DNA from: Chytridium lagenaria
Lineage: Eukaryota > Chytridiomycota > Chytridiomycetes > Chytridiales > Chytridiaceae
NCBI GenBank assembly: GCA_025449115.1
Contig: JAHLKC010000047.1
Coordinates: 186,001-250,000, forward strand
Reading direction: 5' to 3'
DNA length: 64,000 nt
Position 1 is the stretch's first letter. Every line of letters begins with the position of its first letter. The notes below the pieces were generated by a model. The model saw only the letters and a program-made list of their open reading frames with translations. It searched no databases and was not told the DNA's origin. Shown one piece after another: positions 10,166-22,285 of the stretch. The position numbers were made by a program, and so were the translations under genes.

Positions 10166-13100
10166 CTATGCTTCAGAATTTGCAACAGCAGTTCTTCCCC
10201 TCTCCAAACCATTTTTCTCATTCACCTCCCCACAACCTTCACCTTCCAGATCCTCCTCAACTGTACTCATCTGCCTCAAAAACACTTGCTCAACCACATC
10301 TTCCGCCTCCTCACATCTCAATCTCCACCTCTCCATCTCCGTCCTCAAACTCCCAATCTCCAACATCGCGTCATTGTATTTCTCAAGAACAAGTTCATCC
10401 ACATCCCCTTTCCCACGCGGCGATGGTGCAGACGCAATCGCAGACCCTACAATCAACCTCTTGATCTCGGCATTAGCTCGAAGTTGGTGATCAAGCTGCG
10501 ATGCGATGGCTGAATGTTGCTGTTGTAGGGTGACGTATTTGTGGGTGAGTTTTGTTAAGGCTGCGTGGAGGGTTTCCAATTGCTCCGACCTTGGCTCTTC
10601 TGCTGGCAGAGGTCGGTTGCGGCGTCCCGGTCTGTCTTCGGATCACTTGCACGTTGAGCTGCCGTGGATGAGGACACAGAAGGTGACCGGCTGCGCATGC
10701 CGGATGACGTAGCTAGAGCACTCATACCAGAAGCACTACGGCTTAATGCGGCCTTGACGGACCCCAACCGAGAAATAGGCTCAGTTTGAACACTCTGATC
10801 GGCCACCGTAACATAACCAGGAGGAACAACAGTATCTCTGTCAACAATAGCATCGGCACGAGTAAGTCAATCGACATCGAGGATCTAGCGATAGCGTCCT
10901 CGAGCTTCTCATGTTGAAGGTCGAGGATGGTATGAGCCTCAACAAGATCGTTCTGTTGCTTCTTATAAGCCGATATAATGTTCAAGACCCATGCTTGAAC
11001 GCTCACTTCTTCGGGCTTTACAATGTTCTGCGAAAGCCCTCCAGCCGTCATCCTACTCTCCAAGATTAACTTGCGGATTGTTCCCATCTCCTTTGTAAGA
11101 CCCATATAGTCCATATGGATACGCTCAATCTCTTTATACAAAGTCTGTTCCTTAAGCTTCCATGTTTCCCGTTCACGCTTGAGCCGGTCCGAGGCGAGAG
11201 TAAGCTGATTCTCAATCTCAGTCATTTGCTCACGTGTGGCTTCATCCACTGGTCCTGACTTTTTGTAAGTCTCAAGAGATTCCTTCGTTGCTTCGGATTC
11301 CTGCTTCCATGATTGAGCCTGCTTAGCAAGTTCATCACATTGGAGACGAAGCGTGGCAACGAGCTCGGTCATGGCGGCTTGTTCCAGGGAACGGTCATCA
11401 CTTATCGGTGTGGCTGCAGGCTGCCTGGCGAGGCGCTCGCTCAAAGAGTCGTATTCCTTCTTTGAATTGTTGAGTTCTGAACGCAAGCCGTCAAGCGACG
11501 ATTGGGCTGCTTCAAAGGATTTCTGAAGTGCATCCTTTTCCAAAGTAATTTCCTTGACAGCATGAGCAAGTTTTGAGAGTTCATCCTGCGACGGTGCATC
11601 CTCTAACTCCTTTTTAAGGTTTTTGACTTTACTTTCCAGTTCCACGTGCCTGGCTTTAAAAAGTTCAAGCTCTCGTGTGAGCTTGATCTTCTCCTCCTTC
11701 AAAGAATCGTTCTCCTCCCTTAACGCCTTTCTCCAAGCTTCCACCTCTTCATTTGTGGCACGCTCAAGCATTCTTAACCTCTTCTCTAACTCTGTCGATC
11801 TTTCGATTAAATGGTTTTTGTCAACTCTTAACCCCTCAGTTTCCCTTAGAAGCTTAACTTTATCCAACCTCAAATTCTCCTTCTCACTAGCAGACCCCTC
11901 CAACAACCCCTTTAACTCTTCCACCTCCACCCTTAGCTTCCCCTCATTTCCTCCCGTCGATACAACTGCATCCCTCAACCTCGCCATCTCCTCTTGGAAT
12001 CTCAACCTCTCCTCCCTCCAATGCGACGCACCTCCCTCCTTCAACTCCGCAAGTTCACTTTGTAATTTCGAGTTCCCTTCTCCAAGCATCTGAATAGATC
12101 CTCTCGCAACTTCCAACTCCGTCTGCAGTCTCTTGGCCACAGGATCAGCCTCAACAGCCTCCAACCGTGCCCTCAATTCCCTATTCTCATGTGCAAGTTC
12201 CCGATTTTCCTATTCGCCGCCTCCATATTCCTCGTTAACACCTCGACCTTTCTCCCCAACCCTTCAGAATTATTGGACGTGGATTTTTTCGATGCCTTCA
12301 AATTATTCACCTCCCTTTGCAAAATATCCCGTCGATCACACGCGGCTTTATGAAGCGCCTCCAACTCCCTCAACCTATGTGCGATGGTAGCGTTACTACG
12401 AATAAGTTCTTGCTCTTTCGTCGCAAACAATACACGGTCACGATCACGCTCATCAAGTGATGCCTCGAGTTCCCGATGCAAGGTTTTCGCATCGATCACG
12501 AAGAGACTGCACAACTTCTGCGTCAGCAGATCCAGACGCTGTGTCGACGGATATGGTGTTGATGTGACGGATTTCAAGGAGTGAGACTTGGAGACGAGCG
12601 TTATCGTCTGCGAGGAGGCGCATGGCGAGATCCTTCTCGCGAAGTTGACGAGAGAGAGAGTCTACTTCCGATTCCATTGCGCCTATTGCATCAGAGATAT
12701 CGGTGTCATCGGTTTGGACCCATTGAGTGGCTCTTTGGGTGAGGGATTTTCGTGGGTTTGAGAGGGACCCGACTGAGCGTCTGAGATCGAAAGACGATGC
12801 ATCGGGCTCATTGATATCTTCCCTTGCTCGAGATCTCGTACACGGCATCGGAGTTGATGGAGCCATGCTTTTAGTAACGTCGGGTCGCCCTCTACTTCTG
12901 ACATGGCGTCTTGTTGCATATCCAAGTCATATTGGAACAGGTCCGCAGAACCTGCGACCATATTTTCGTAACATGGTGATTTGTGCGTTTCGTCTTGCTA
13001 GTTGATCCTGGAGGTCGGAAATGTATGCGTCAGGGTGAAATGAGGTATTGGTATCGTTAAAAGCTTTTGTGATTTGTTGAGAGGAGAGGTCTTGGGAGGA

Positions 13101-13826
13101 TGTGATTTGGAGGCTTGTTATTGATGATCGTGCGGAAGAGTTTGGGCTCTACAGATATATTATTAGATATAAACATATAACTTTTAGTGTATCTTACCGT
13201 GCTTTGCAGGTGTCGTTCGTACATCATGATCTCCTGTGCAATGCCAGCAGTCACCTTCAACAAAGTCAGACTTTGACCCAGCATAACAACATCGAAAACT
13301 CACAGAAGCTGCTATCCGTTCCGACTGAGCTTTCTTTTCCTGAATATCCGACATCGCAGGGTTACTTTTTTTAAACACTTTTAGTCTCAACACCTCTCCA
13401 AACCGAGCATCTCACCTCGACTTTGTTCTGATCGTCCTTTTTTCCGTATGTCTCATAAGATAAACCGGAGATCCAATGCCCGTATGCGCATTCTGCGCTC
13501 CAACAAGCCCTCCCATCATTGATGTTTGAATAGGTGTTGCTTCCACCATTACATGTGATTGATCGTCCGTCAATGTGTCCGGACGATCCGGTGACGCTGT
13601 AGGGGAATATGGGACGCCATCGGCGTTGAGATTTTCTGGTGATAAGAGATCGGATGTGTGAAAGGATGTATTGACTGCGTCGTCGTCTGATGGCTTGCTC
13701 CGTTTGGCTTGAAACTTCCGGAGCTACGAATTGCTGTCAATTAGTGTGTATGTTTTGTTGAAACTAACACTGCATGAGACAGCTAACCTTTCGCCGTGCG
13801 GCCTCGAGCTTGCTCTCGCGATCCAT
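10166..13826 (-). CDS. Large coiled-coil protein, possibly cytoskeletal or centrosomal
   Basis: The proposed start is the ATG at 13826, reading MDRESKLEAARRK and, after an intron, LRKFQAKRSKPSDDD. This kind of N-terminus recurs in centrosomal and Golgi coiled-coil proteins. Further exons carry a Ser/Pro-rich stretch (LLSPENLNADGVPYSPTASP), QEKKAQSERIAAS, VTAGIAQEIMMYERHLQS and SDLQDQLARRNAQITMLRK. From about 12900 down to 10860 there is near-continuous heptad coiled coil, including an unbroken 477-codon frame at 10743-12176. The C-terminus has a Ser-rich linker (SVQTEPISRLGSVKAALSRS) and a final coiled coil ending at 10166. Four or so small breaks occur. No globular domain is visible. A microtubule-organising role is inference from architecture and from the flagellated host; golgin-like or structural proteins are alternatives. 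Confidence 0.65.
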
Positions 13827-14538
13827 TTCGGGACGTTGGACTCAGCAAGGTGAGTTTGCAGCCGTGGACGTCAGGGAGATGGCGTCGTTGGAGACTTGCG
13901 AAAGTAACTTTGAAATTCTTTGCGACACTTCAAGTGGGAAAAGCGGAGTTGTGCATGGAGAAAGCGTTTCTGCATGCTTCCAATCCGACTAAAAAAAGCG
14001 AAACGGTAAGGCGGTTAACCCCTTTACGATACCTGACAGGACATGAGTATGCACTGCTCCTGAGTTTGAAGTGTTTGGGGATGGGATCCCGACGGAGATG
14101 TATGGGCATTGGCCGCTATTTTTGGACTTCAACTTTCCCGCATGGCCATTGGAGACCGAATGGTAGATAATGTTCAACGTCAACATACGTTTCACCTCAA
14201 GTGATGGAAGGTATAATGTTGAGGCACGATAAGGGATACTTGCCGTGGCATCCCGTGAAATATCGTTGCCTTGTTCCCAGGAACACCGATCATTGACCAA
14301 CAAACACCTTTCAGGCCCTCTCATCCACACGCCTCATTCGGAGGCACGCTACTTCAAAACTAACCCTTCGAATTCCCGTCTTTTTTAATTAGTTTTCTTC
14401 TACTTCATACCCAAACCTCAAAGCTTCATTACCACTCAGAAGCATCTCTCAAGAGGCACAGCACAGCAGAAGCATCCTTCCATAGACCATTACATAGACA
14501 TTTTTTTATTTCCGTTCCAACCGACCGCCCTCTAAGCC
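13827..14538. promoter_or_regulatory. divergent intergenic region
   Basis: About 700 bp between the coiled-coil gene (-) and the unknown gene at 14539 (+). It presumably contains both promoters and 5' UTRs. A pyrimidine-rich and AC-rich stretch at 14385-14530 precedes the plus-strand ATG. No convincing exon is seen. Confidence 0.4.
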
Positions 14539-15747
14539 ATGTCCTCGCTCTTCAACCGTTTCTCCAAGTTCCGCAGGCCCTCCCGCTCGTCGTCTGCTCC
14601 GGATCTGTCACCTCAGTCACAAGGTTTCATCTTCGTCACCCAGCACAAAGCCCATCTCCGCTGAGCAAGCTGCCTTTCAAAAAGCCGAGGTCGTCATCAT
14701 GGTGAACGGTGTTGCGGGACCCAAGGCTATTGTTCCCCTTATCACAACAAAACCAGTATCATCGTGCAGATCGCCCGGCTCACCATCCCCAGTTGCCCCT
14801 CCGGCTGGCGCCAGGCTTCCCATCACTCCCATCTCCCCCGCCGCCTCCCCAGTACCCACCACATCAAAACCCCTCATCTCCGAATCCATCCTCATCCCTT
14901 CTACAACCACGACCCTCCTTGCCCTCCCCAACGAAATCCCACTGTCATCGCCATGAAGTCCGGTTTCTTTACGGCCACAACCCTCATGCTCACTTGCACC
15001 CGTCTCTACAACCTTCTCAACGACTCCTCAACCTGGACATCATACACTCGCGGCGGTTCATCAGATTCCATCGAATCCGAGGTCACCATCTGCACTAAAA
15101 TCCATACCTTTGACCATCTCGTCTTTGGTCTCTGGCATGACGTTGCACCAGTGGATCAAGACGCCTCACCGTCTCTTCGTGCTCGTTCCCGGAGCCTCTC
15201 CCAACCGACAAGCGAACCTAATATCTACTTTGAGCATATGACGTTTTAACGAGCAGTACGACTTTCTCGGTGGAATCACGTTGGGTATGACACCTGGAGG
15301 TCTCATCTCCTCTGACTTCTTTGACCACCGTGAAACCCTCCATGTTATCGCGAAGCTCTCGTCGAAGCCGTTGCCACCGGCGTTCTCCCCGCGTCAGCAC
15401 CCCACGGCACCCCAGCTCCTGGTGCTAAAATCGACCACTCCTGCTCCCGTTGCGCTAAATACGATGGACGTGAGGTGTTGAAATCCTTGTTTGTGTTTGA
15501 TCAAGTCCCGTATCATCCCAAGTGGGGAAGAGAAGGGTTTTCGTGGAACTACACTTACCCTGATGGCAGGAGGACGTTGAAGATTTGTATTAAACCGTTT
15601 CAAGGTGTGCTGGGGTATACTTCTGTATCGGACTTGCCCTCGTTGTTTATCAACTGCATAACGGTGGATGGGAAGCAGTTGAAGGGGGATTTATATGATT
15701 TATTCAACAGATTGGTGAATGGGAAGGAGAAGAAAACTGTGGTTTGA
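14539..15747 (+). CDS. Unknown conserved-looking protein
   Basis: The ATG at 14539 gives MSSLFNRFSKFRRPSRSSSA, a basic Ser/Arg-rich start. It is followed after a shift near 14620 by TKPISAEQAAFQKAEVVIM and a long Pro/Ser/Thr-rich stretch. The C-terminal half is more ordered: EQYDFLGGITLGMTPGG, a CSRCAKYDGREV segment with a C-x2-C pair, FDQVPYHPKWGREGFSWNY, TYPDGRRTLKICIKPF and LPSLFINCITVDGKQLKGD, ending NGKEKKTVV at 15747. At least four small breaks must be bridged (near 14620, 14955, 15247, 15400). I do not recognise the family. The C-terminal part looks like a folded beta-rich domain, and the basic N-terminus could contact membrane or nucleic acid (inference). Confidence 0.5.
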
Positions 15748-16322
15748 GGCCATTATGTTTGTTTCAATATAATGGCTTTCCGACTACACGTCCTGTCACC
15801 GTTTTCTTTTTCTGTTGCCATGCTAGTTGATTTAAGTCATAAACAGCGCATCTCTTTTCTTTGAAAGTAGGGTGTCAAATATGAATTAGGGCCATCAATG
15901 TTATTAACTTTCTACTTCGTCATAATTAGCAGTCAATGTTTTGCCTATGCAGTATACGATAATGACTAAGGACGGCACAGACCTCTGGTAACGGGAGACT
16001 CGGTGTGCCCAGTGTTGACTCCAGCACCATATCATTGTACAAAGAACCGAATATTAAAATCTCAATTACTGTACGATTTTGCTTATCAAAGATTTATGAT
16101 GGCATACTGAAGTTTTCAATCTTTTCTCCCTTCGACGCATCGACAAAGAGATTCAAAAGCCAATGTATCATCCCAAGCCAAACAAGTGTGAATAAGAGGA
16201 ATCACAAAAACAAAAAAAAACCCCCAAACTACAGCGTACAAGCTGAACAAAAAAACAAATAAAGAAAAATAAAGAAAAATACAAATTGGCGGTGTAGCTT
16301 TTGTCAAAAACAACATGAGGGT
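15748..16322. other. intergenic region between convergent genes
   Basis: AT-rich spacer with A-runs around 16205-16285, between the unknown gene (+) and the Hsp110 stop (-). Nothing else is seen. Confidence 0.4.
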
Positions 16323-19300
16323 TTAATCCACCTCCATATCCGGCTTCGTCTCCGCAGCCTCCTCCATCTTCTTATCGCCTTCCGCATCCGTCTCAACCTT
16401 GCCTTCCTCCGTCTTCGGGCTTGCAGGAACAGGGGCAGGAGCAGGTTTGGGTTTGTTCAAGATGGGGTTCACAAAGTATTGAAGGAGTTCCTTCTCCTTG
16501 TTAATCTTGGATGCCAAGACAGTGGGCGTCGCGTGCTTGGGGGCAGCGTTGACCTGGCTAATGGAGGTGCTAAGCCATGCGAGCTTGGCTTCCACTTCCT
16601 TGCGGACTTTCTCGAGGTCGTCCTTAGAGATGTGCTCGTAACGGCCGTCCTAAGAAAGTGCAAGTCAGAAACATGAGAGGATAATGACGAACAAAAAAAA
16701 TAAATGTAAAAGACACTATTTACCTGAGCTTGGAGGTTCAAGAACACAGAGTTGGCATACTCCCGGAACTGCTTCTCAGCCCTAGGCCTCTCCTCAGACT
16801 CAAGGTACCTCTCCGCAACAGGGTCTCCCTTAGCCTTCAAAGCCGAAAGCTTCTCCTGGTACACGCTCTTTGTCGCCTCCTCGCCCTCCTCGGTGTAAAG
16901 CCACTCCTCCATGTCATTCAACTCCTTCATCAACGCCTCCTTATCCGCATCCGCAATAAAGTCGCTCCAAGCCATCTCAAGCTTGTTCCTCGCATAGTAC
17001 ACGTACTCCTCAAGCGCATTCCGACGCTCAGCAGTATCCATGACAAGACGGTCGGCAGAGGACATCTCGGCTTCCAGGGCATGCCACTCCTTGATAAGTT
17101 CGGGGGAAGCGCCAGAGGTGTGGGAGACAATTTGGAGGTCGTGTTTGCGTGTGACACGCTTGAGCTTGGGGGCGGCGCCGGTGGTGTTCTTGGGAGTGAG
17201 GGAGGCGGGAGTGGTGTCGGGGGAAGTGACGGTCTCGTCGGTGTCCATGGCGGTATCGTCCTTCTTTTTGTCGTCCTTGGCGTCCTTCTTCTCGTCCTTC
17301 TTTTCCTCCTCGGCAGGGACAAGAACTTCCTCGATTTGCTGAGCACCGTCAAGACTAAAAAACAAATAAGTACATTAGCAAACTATCAATGTGATATAAA
17401 AAAAATGTCAACTCACGTGACGATGTTGCTACCGTCGAGCTTGCCTTGACCTTGATGGTAGCCTTCGCATACCTTCACCGCCAGCGTTAGGGTCGCCGTT
17501 AAGCTTCCTAATGCCCTTAACCGTGAAAGAACCAATGGCATTGTTGTTAGGCAAGAACGGCAATTTACGGCGAGCGGCCTCCTCTCCATAGTAAGCGTTC
17601 ACATCAAAAGTAACATGCCCGTTGTTCTTTGTAAGCTCTTCCTCAGTGAGGACACGAGAAAAGGTTAAAGCCTTGACGCTGGGAATCGGGTTTCCGACAG
17701 GGAAGCCTCAACCTGCGGGTCGATTTTCTCGCCGGATTTCGTGGTGGGGACAAGGGTAGGGTCCCAGGATAGGTAGATGGGGTAACCGTTCCAGTCCTGG
17801 ACGCTGAAGTCACGGACCTTGAAAGCGGGGGAAACGATGGCGCACTGCAAAGCGCAACCACGGGCGACTGCCTCGTCCTGGTTAAGGGTAGTGGAGAGCT
17901 TGTTCTCTGTTAATGAAGAAATAGGTCAGCAATGTCTTCACCTGTATATAAGTGGAAATTCAATACGTACCACCGTCGAGGGATCCACCAAAGAATTGCG
18001 CAAGGAACTCCTTCACGGCAGGGACACGCGTGCTTCCACCGATAAGCTCGACAAAATCAATGTCGCTCGGTTTCAAGTCCGCAGCGGCCAAAGCCTCCTC
18101 AACAGGCGCTTGAAGCTTGCTCATAAGCGGCTGCACCCACTCCATGTAGTCAGACCTTTGCACCTGCGCCGACACATCCTTATCATCCAAAGACACTCAA
18201 TGTTGAGTTGAGTGACCGCGTTAGCCGAAAGCACCTTCTTGACCTTCTCACAACCTTGACGGAGACGGAAAAGAGCCTTGGCGTTTCCACGAATGTTCAT
18301 CTTGTACTTTGCGTCGAATTCTTTGACGTAGTAATCAACAAGAACTTCGTCGAATTCACGACCACCAAGGTTTCTGTCGTAGGCGGTACCCTTGACGACG
18401 AGCTTGCCCTTCACAAATTGGACGACAGCGACCTGGAGGGAAGAGTGGCCGAGGTCGAAGAAAACAACGTTCCTGGGCTTTGCCTTGGGGTCAACAGTGA
18501 GGTCGGGGAGGTCGAGCTTGGTAATACCATAACCAAGAGCAGCTGCAAAAGATCGTAATTAATAACGAATTCTTTGAAAAGCAACCCAACAAAACTCACA
18601 GGCAGTAAGATCGTTCATAAGACGGAGAACGTTCAGTCCCGCAATCTCAGAAGCGTTAACAACAGCGCGTCTTTGCCTGTCCGTGAACCATCCAGGCACA
18701 GAGATAACAACATCAGTGACGGGGAGCTTGATCTCCTTCTGGGTGAAGTCCTTCACCTGTGCAAGAAACATGGCCGCAAGTTGAGTGAAAGTGAAGTTCC
18801 TCTGCTCTCCTTGGAAAATAACCTGGGCAGCAGTCTCTCCGCGCTCTCCCTCAACGAGCTTGGCATTGACGTGCTTCTGCTCAATAGCAAGAACATCGGG
18901 GTCGGAAAAGGGACGTCCAATCAAACGCTTAAGGGTGGAAACGGTGCTTTTGAAATTTGAAATCTCCTGAGTCTTAGCAGACTCACCGAGGTAACGCTGC
19001 CTGTCGCCGAAAGAGACAAGCGAGCTGAAGAAAAAAATAGAACGTGAGATGGCAATTCAAAAAGGCTTGAATCTATGAAGGATATAAAACTCACGGTGTT
19101 GCTCTGTTAGAAACCTCGTTGGTGATGACATCAATACCACGGTTCCTGGCGACAGCCACGACCGTGTTGAGGTTACCGAAATCAATTCCTACGACAGACA
19201 TGCCTTGCAATTGGTTCTCGGGATCGTCGGAGAGTAGGGACTGTTGTTGTTTAGTCTTCTTGTTCTTCTTAGATTTGTGAAGCTTCTTAGCTTCAGTGTA

Positions 19301-19501
19301 GGTTCGAGACTTGTGGTAAACAAAGTACGCAAAGACACCACAGGCGACAAGGATGATAGTAGGGACGATAAGTTCGGAGACTTTGTAGCCAAAGACAATC
19401 AGCTCAGAGTTGGAGGATGCGTCGGTTTGAGCGGGGGCGGGAGTGGACGACCTTCTAAGAGTTGAGGCCTTGCGGAGAGTGCTGGAAGAAGGTATGGTGG
19501 C
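16323..19501 (-). CDS. Hsp110 chaperone (Sse1/HSPA4 family) with an upstream in-frame membrane segment
   Basis: Hsp110 proteins are Hsp70-related nucleotide-exchange factors and holdases. The canonical start at 19201 reads [20 protein letters not shown] followed by [16 protein letters not shown], the Hsp110-type phosphate loop. Further landmarks are [73 protein letters not shown], a Lys/Asp-rich acidic loop near 17280-17340, and the C-terminal helical bundle ([39 protein letters not shown]), ending ETKPDMEVD at 16323. About five introns and several small breaks occur. Unusually, the frame stays open for exactly 100 codons upstream of the canonical ATG, up to a TAG acceptor at 19502-19504. It encodes [17 protein letters not shown], a membrane span ([20 protein letters not shown]) and a Lys-rich stretch. 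A possible first exon, phase-compatible, is 19781-19728. Hsp110 identity is firm; the membrane-anchored form is an inference. Confidence 0.88.
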
Positions 19502-20094
19502 CTACTTCACCGGGGTAAGTGCTGTGGAAATGGTACGTTAAGCGACCTTTGAGTTTTCGTAACAAATGATGCGGACGGTAGAGGATCAGGGTAAAAAGAA
19601 GGAAGTTATCGTTAGTTTCATTCAGTACAAAAAGGATGGGCAAGCCCACGATTGCCTCCGTCCATCATCGCCCAACTCCACGCATCAAAGAGACGTTTTC
19701 CTCCAGCGCCTCATTGAATGCGCATACTTCTAGCGTGAGGAAGAGGTTGGTTGAATGAACGCATGACGGGTAAGAGGTCATCGTGTGCGTGCCGTGGTTG
19801 TGATCCTCACCTGTGAAAAGTAGTCCGCTCTTCTTTTTTTTTCTTTTCTCAAGAACCTCGCTGATTTATTTATTAATTACAAAAATGTCCATTCAGGACA
19901 AGTCCATGACGTTCCTTTTTGTTCCATCGCGTTCTTGTGAGGCGTGGAAGAATGGTGACGGGAGGGGGGATGGACATTGCGGGATCGTCACGGTGCTCCC
20001 AAGGCATAGGGAAGATTATCCCTTACAGATACTACAAGCTACTCGTTCTCTCTCTCTGCGCGAGCAGGGGTGGGATATTTTTACTGTTTTAATC

Positions 20095-20731
20095 TCATAA
20101 GGATAATGCTGCTTTGATGCCATCGACCAGCAGAGAGTGCTCGTACGAGTGGATGCGTTCTTCCAGCATCTCAAGCGTGTCGCCTTCCAAGATTTCTACC
20201 TCTTTCACAAGAATGACCTCCCCCCGGTCAACCTCAGGAATCACTCGGTGCACCATGACCCAGTCTTAGTTATCGTCCCCTCTTTGAAGGCAGCATACGC
20301 CCTGTCGATGGCATGCGCTCCATCAAATGCTCCAGGAAGAGCAGGATGCAAATTGATGATCTTTCCAGCAGGGAACTTTCCAATGAAATCCGCAGACAGG
20401 ATATGCATCCAGCCTGCCAACACCACAAGATCTGGCTGAACACTTTGATCCGCGGGGTCAGCACCAGCTGTTTCCCTGAATTTAGCTAGGATAGCATCTG
20501 CAAGGTCAAGGTCGTATTGTAGTCTGGTCTTGTTGGCGTCACGGTATGGTTTGAATGGGAAGGTGAGTGTTGGGATGGAGGCTTCTTCTGCTCTTTTCAG
20601 CCCGTATGCAGCGCTCTTGTTGGAGATGACGAGCGATAAGTCCGCCTTTAGTGACCAGACTTGGTGGCGTCGATGATGGCCTGGAGGTTTGAACCAAAGC
20701 CTGAGATCAGCACAATGATCCTCGGACTCAT
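20095..20731 (-). CDS. ADE8: Phosphoribosylglycinamide formyltransferase (GAR transformylase)
   Basis: This enzyme moves a formyl group from 10-formyl-tetrahydrofolate to GAR, the third step of purine synthesis. The ATG at 20731 opens MSPRIIVLISGFGSNLQAII, the family's phosphate-binding N-terminus. Later come LVISNKSAAYGLKRAEEASI, PDLVVLAGWMHILS, and the catalytic segment INLHPALPGAFDGAHA with the active-site Asn and His. The C-terminus reads HRVIPEVDRGEVILVKEVEI, with the catalytic Asp in EVDRGE, and ends DGIKAALSL at 20095-20097. Two breaks occur, near 20645 (a TAA in the sequenced frame) and near 20265, where the frame moves from TKTG to VMVHRV. The length matches the monofunctional fungal Ade8/PurN type. 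It sits 68 bp downstream of the F-box/LRR gene on the same strand. The cytosolic role is inferred from the family. Confidence 0.88.
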
Positions 20732-20799
20732 CTTTAAAAGTAAACAGTTCTTGCTTTTTTTTCAAACAGGACTTGTCTCCAATTTCAATCACGAAGGAC

Positions 20800-22253
20800 T
20801 CAGCACAGCAACGCGGCTCTCAGCCAGCCCGTGCTGATATCTTTATTCTGCTGCAATCGCAAAACTACTTGTTCATGGTGTCCCATCACAGTCGCTAGCG
20901 GATTTGTATGTCCCATCATATCAATCTCACTTGATTCCAGCCCATGATAAATCAGCTGCAACTTGTGAAGTCCTTTAGCCAACTTGACCGCAGCGCGCGC
21001 ACATTGCTCAGCTTCAACATCCAACCACCGTGCCATACCGATGGTTCTTAATTTCCCTGCATGAGCAATCAAGGCTTCCAAAACTATAATTGAGAACCCA
21101 AACGTATGTCCGTCCTGAAGGTTACTTTCCGAGAGATCGAGATATTCTAACCGCGTCGCGTGGGAAGCTAGATTGACCAAAAGATCGTCACTGAGTTTAC
21201 AGTCCGTGGCTGAGAACTCTTTTAGCCTTGGTAGTGTCATTTCAAATAACACCATCCAACCACCTTCATGGATTGAAAGGCAGTCAGAAAGATCCAAAGA
21301 TGTGAGCTTTGGGAAGTAGCTTGAAAAAATATCACAAGCCCTATCATCGACACCCTCACACCCTGCCAAGCAAAGGCCGGTAATATTTTTGCAATGCCTC
21401 GCAAGTCCCAAAATGCTGTCGTAATTGACGCAAGCCAAAGACGTTCCCGAAAGCGATAACACAGTCAAGTGATTGCCAAGCTTTGTCGAGAGATCAGCAA
21501 GAGCCACAGATGTGATCCCCTCCGTTCTACCTCTCCTCAACAAAGGGGAGCTCCCAATGTCCAACACAGAGAGTTTAGGACATAGGCTGAGAATACTTTC
21601 TAAAATCCGATCCCCCGCCCACCTCGTAAACCCAAAGTCAATATGGGTCAAGTGAGAAAACACCCCAGAGAATGACATGACAGCCACAGATGCCCCTGAA
21701 TCTACCACCGAGTCATACATGGTCCAAGTGTCAGGCTTTTAGGTCCCATTAATTCCTCGTACGATTGAATGGCGGACAACAACTGTAAAAGATTCCCATG
21801 CGTCATCTTAATAGCACCTGTTACCCCTTCGCTCACATGAATACCTTGAATAAAGCCCTGATGGCATAGGACCTGACACAGCCGAAACGACGTGTACATC
21901 CCCACATCACTAATATGAAGTTCTTTGATAAACGTCTTGTAAGGAAACATCCCGTACATCTCGTTTTCTTCAGACACGATCTCTAAAAGCTTTTCGGCGG
22001 ATTCAGTTTCGCCGAGGTATGGGTCTTTCCAGAGCAACCGTATACTGATAGCCGCCCAAGTTTTGGACACAGTGATGCAGGAGTGGAGATTGCGAGAGTA
22101 GTCTCGGCGTCGCCTTCGGTCGTGGTCGATGATAGACTCTAGCAGATCCTCTCGAAACCAAGTCCGTGTACATCGTACATTCGTATCTACCAATGCGTCC
22201 TCCATCAACCTCTCCAACACCTGCGCGGTGACCTCTTCTGGGAGCTTCCACAT
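20800..22253 (-). CDS. F-box/leucine-rich-repeat protein
   Basis: The first in-frame ATG is at 22253 (MWKLPEEVTAQVLERLMEDA), giving an F-box-like N-terminus: LPEEV...CITVSKTWAAISIRLLWKDP. The rest is a leucine-rich-repeat array with units such as LSVLDIGSSPLL, LTVLSLSGTSLACVN, ITGLCLAGCEGVDD, LTSLDLSDCLSI, LKEFSATDCKLSDD and LEYLDLSESNLQ, ending near 20800. F-box/LRR proteins recruit substrates to SCF ubiquitin ligases; the substrate here is unknown. One break near 21720 separates the N-terminal 184 codons from the LRR frame. The ATG lies only 32 bp from the divergent ORC6 ATG, so a 5' exon or a longer N-terminus is unlikely. Confidence 0.8.
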
Positions 22254-22285
22254 CTTTTCAAATTTCTTCAAACTTGACAACCACC
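22254..22285. promoter_or_regulatory. 32-bp head-to-head spacer between F-box/LRR gene and ORC6
   Basis: Only 32 bp separate the two divergent ATG codons at 22253 and 22286. The spacer is rich in TTC/AAA triplets. Both promoters must overlap each other or the neighbouring coding sequence. Confidence 0.5.

Noticed and set aside
11623..12093. 156-codon plus-strand open frame, Ser/Leu-rich
   Set aside because: Exact antisense of the coiled-coil gene; its Ser/Leu bias is what reverse-reading Glu/Lys/Leu-rich coding DNA gives.
16730..17449. 239-codon plus-strand open frame
   Set aside because: Antisense to the Hsp110 C-terminal exons, which carry unambiguous family motifs.
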